Positions 63,769 through 64,000 of a stretch of DNA of 64,000 nt are shown piece by piece. Both the position numbers and the translations under genes were made by a program. Numbering within the stretch: position 1 is the stretch's first letter; each line of letters opens with the position of its first letter. This DNA comes from Leptotrichia sp. oral taxon 221 (GTDB taxonomy: Bacteria; Fusobacteriota; Fusobacteriia; Fusobacteriales; Leptotrichiaceae), in NCBI RefSeq assembly GCF_018128245.1, contig NZ_CP072378.1, forward strand, positions 558,001-622,000. Direction: 5' to 3'. Below the pieces are notes generated by a model, which worked only from the letters and a program-made list of their open reading frames with translations, did no database searches and was not told where the DNA came from.

Positions 63769-64000
63769 ATGTTAAGAATAACGAATATAAAAATGCCAGT
63801 GAAACATAATATTGATGATTTAAAAACGGTTGTCTGTAAATTGTATAAAATTTTGAAGAATGAAATTTTGAGTTTTGAAATTGCGGGACAAGCGATTGAT
63901 GCGAGAAATAAGAATAATGTGATTTATGTGTATTCTGTGGATGTGGAATTGGTTGATGAGAAAAAATATGAAGGTGTTAAAAATGTTAGAGGGATAGAAA
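63769..64000 (+). CDS. FAD-dependent dehydrogenase, COG2509 type (N-terminal part, cut by window edge)
   Basis: The first 77 codons of an open reading frame that leaves the window. MLRITNIKMPVKHNIDDLKT, then ILSFEIAGQAIDARNKNN and VIYVYSVDVELVDEKKY, resembles the N-terminal domain before the FAD-binding loop of COG2509 dehydrogenases. GAGAGGGAAAAT gives a good start. Catalytic parts lie outside, so the call rests on the N-terminal region only. Confidence 0.7.
   Translation, partial: MLRITNIKMPVKHNIDDLKTVVCKLYKILKNEILSFEIAGQAIDARNKNNVIYVYSVDVELVDEKKYEGVKNVRGIE

Overview
The window is a chromosomal stretch of a very AT-rich, low-GC anaerobe, most likely a Leptotrichia-type member of the Fusobacteriota. 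The evidence is the strong AT bias with A/T-ending codons, AAGGAGG-type ribosome binding sites, an L27 made with an N-terminal extension next to its Prp protease, FabV as enoyl-ACP reductase, an alpha-glucoside PTS IICB of the fusobacterial MalB/AglA type, and carboxynorspermidine-type polyamine synthesis. The taxonomic call is an inference from gene content. I saw no tRNA or rRNA gene, CRISPR array, prophage or intact insertion sequence.

Layout. 1-6 kb: the tail of an agmatinase gene and a carboxynorspermidine synthase (polyamines), gamma-carbonic anhydrase, trpS, a CorC-type CBS membrane protein and a purine permease. 6-13 kb: sugar and peptide use, with malQ divergent from a secondary EEP hydrolase, an alpha-glucoside PTS IICB, and a secreted M13 peptidase. 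13-16 kb: a long leader followed by infC-rpmI-rplT (infC apparently starts at AUA), then asnS and a TPR protein. 17-25.8 kb: a long collinear DNA and ribosome maintenance run, dprA-topA-xerC-yqeH, a pseudopilin-like protein, walJ, a degenerate Fe-S UDG-like protein and ychF. 26-28 kb: a permuted-papain lipoprotein, then rplU-prp-rpmA. 28-36.6 kb: a PEP-utilising phosphotransferase, an ABC-F ATPase, SseB-like, Nudix, MgtE, a membrane protein and a YgjP-like metallopeptidase. 36.8-48.8 kb: fabV, tmk, hisS, aspS, leuS, small secreted or zinc-ribbon proteins, and a NmrA-like oxidoreductase. 48.9-57.3 kb: two tandem Cof-type HAD phosphatases, a membrane J-domain pair, a MarR regulator with a fused ABC transporter resembling EgtUV/OpuC, mnmA and ilvE. 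57.3-64 kb: an AT-rich gene-poor stretch with a well-defined small RNA, a YhiN-type flavoprotein, a large unknown membrane protein, a Lon-like protease lacking its N-terminal domain, a COG2426 membrane protein, and the start of a COG2509 FAD-dependent dehydrogenase.

Most genes are housekeeping. The less ordinary signals are: two tandem paralogous membrane micropeptides (44726-44975) with their own promoter and terminator; a compact small RNA (58081-58152) whose predicted 5' end coincides with its first hairpin; Shine-Dalgarno/hairpin/start arrangements at asnS and ychF; the probable AUA start of infC; three MarR-operator-like palindromes at 54964-55035; and several diverged enzymes (UDG-like, Lon-like, PPDK-like). 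Motif and position statements are read from the sequence; family functions come from general knowledge; no database search was run.
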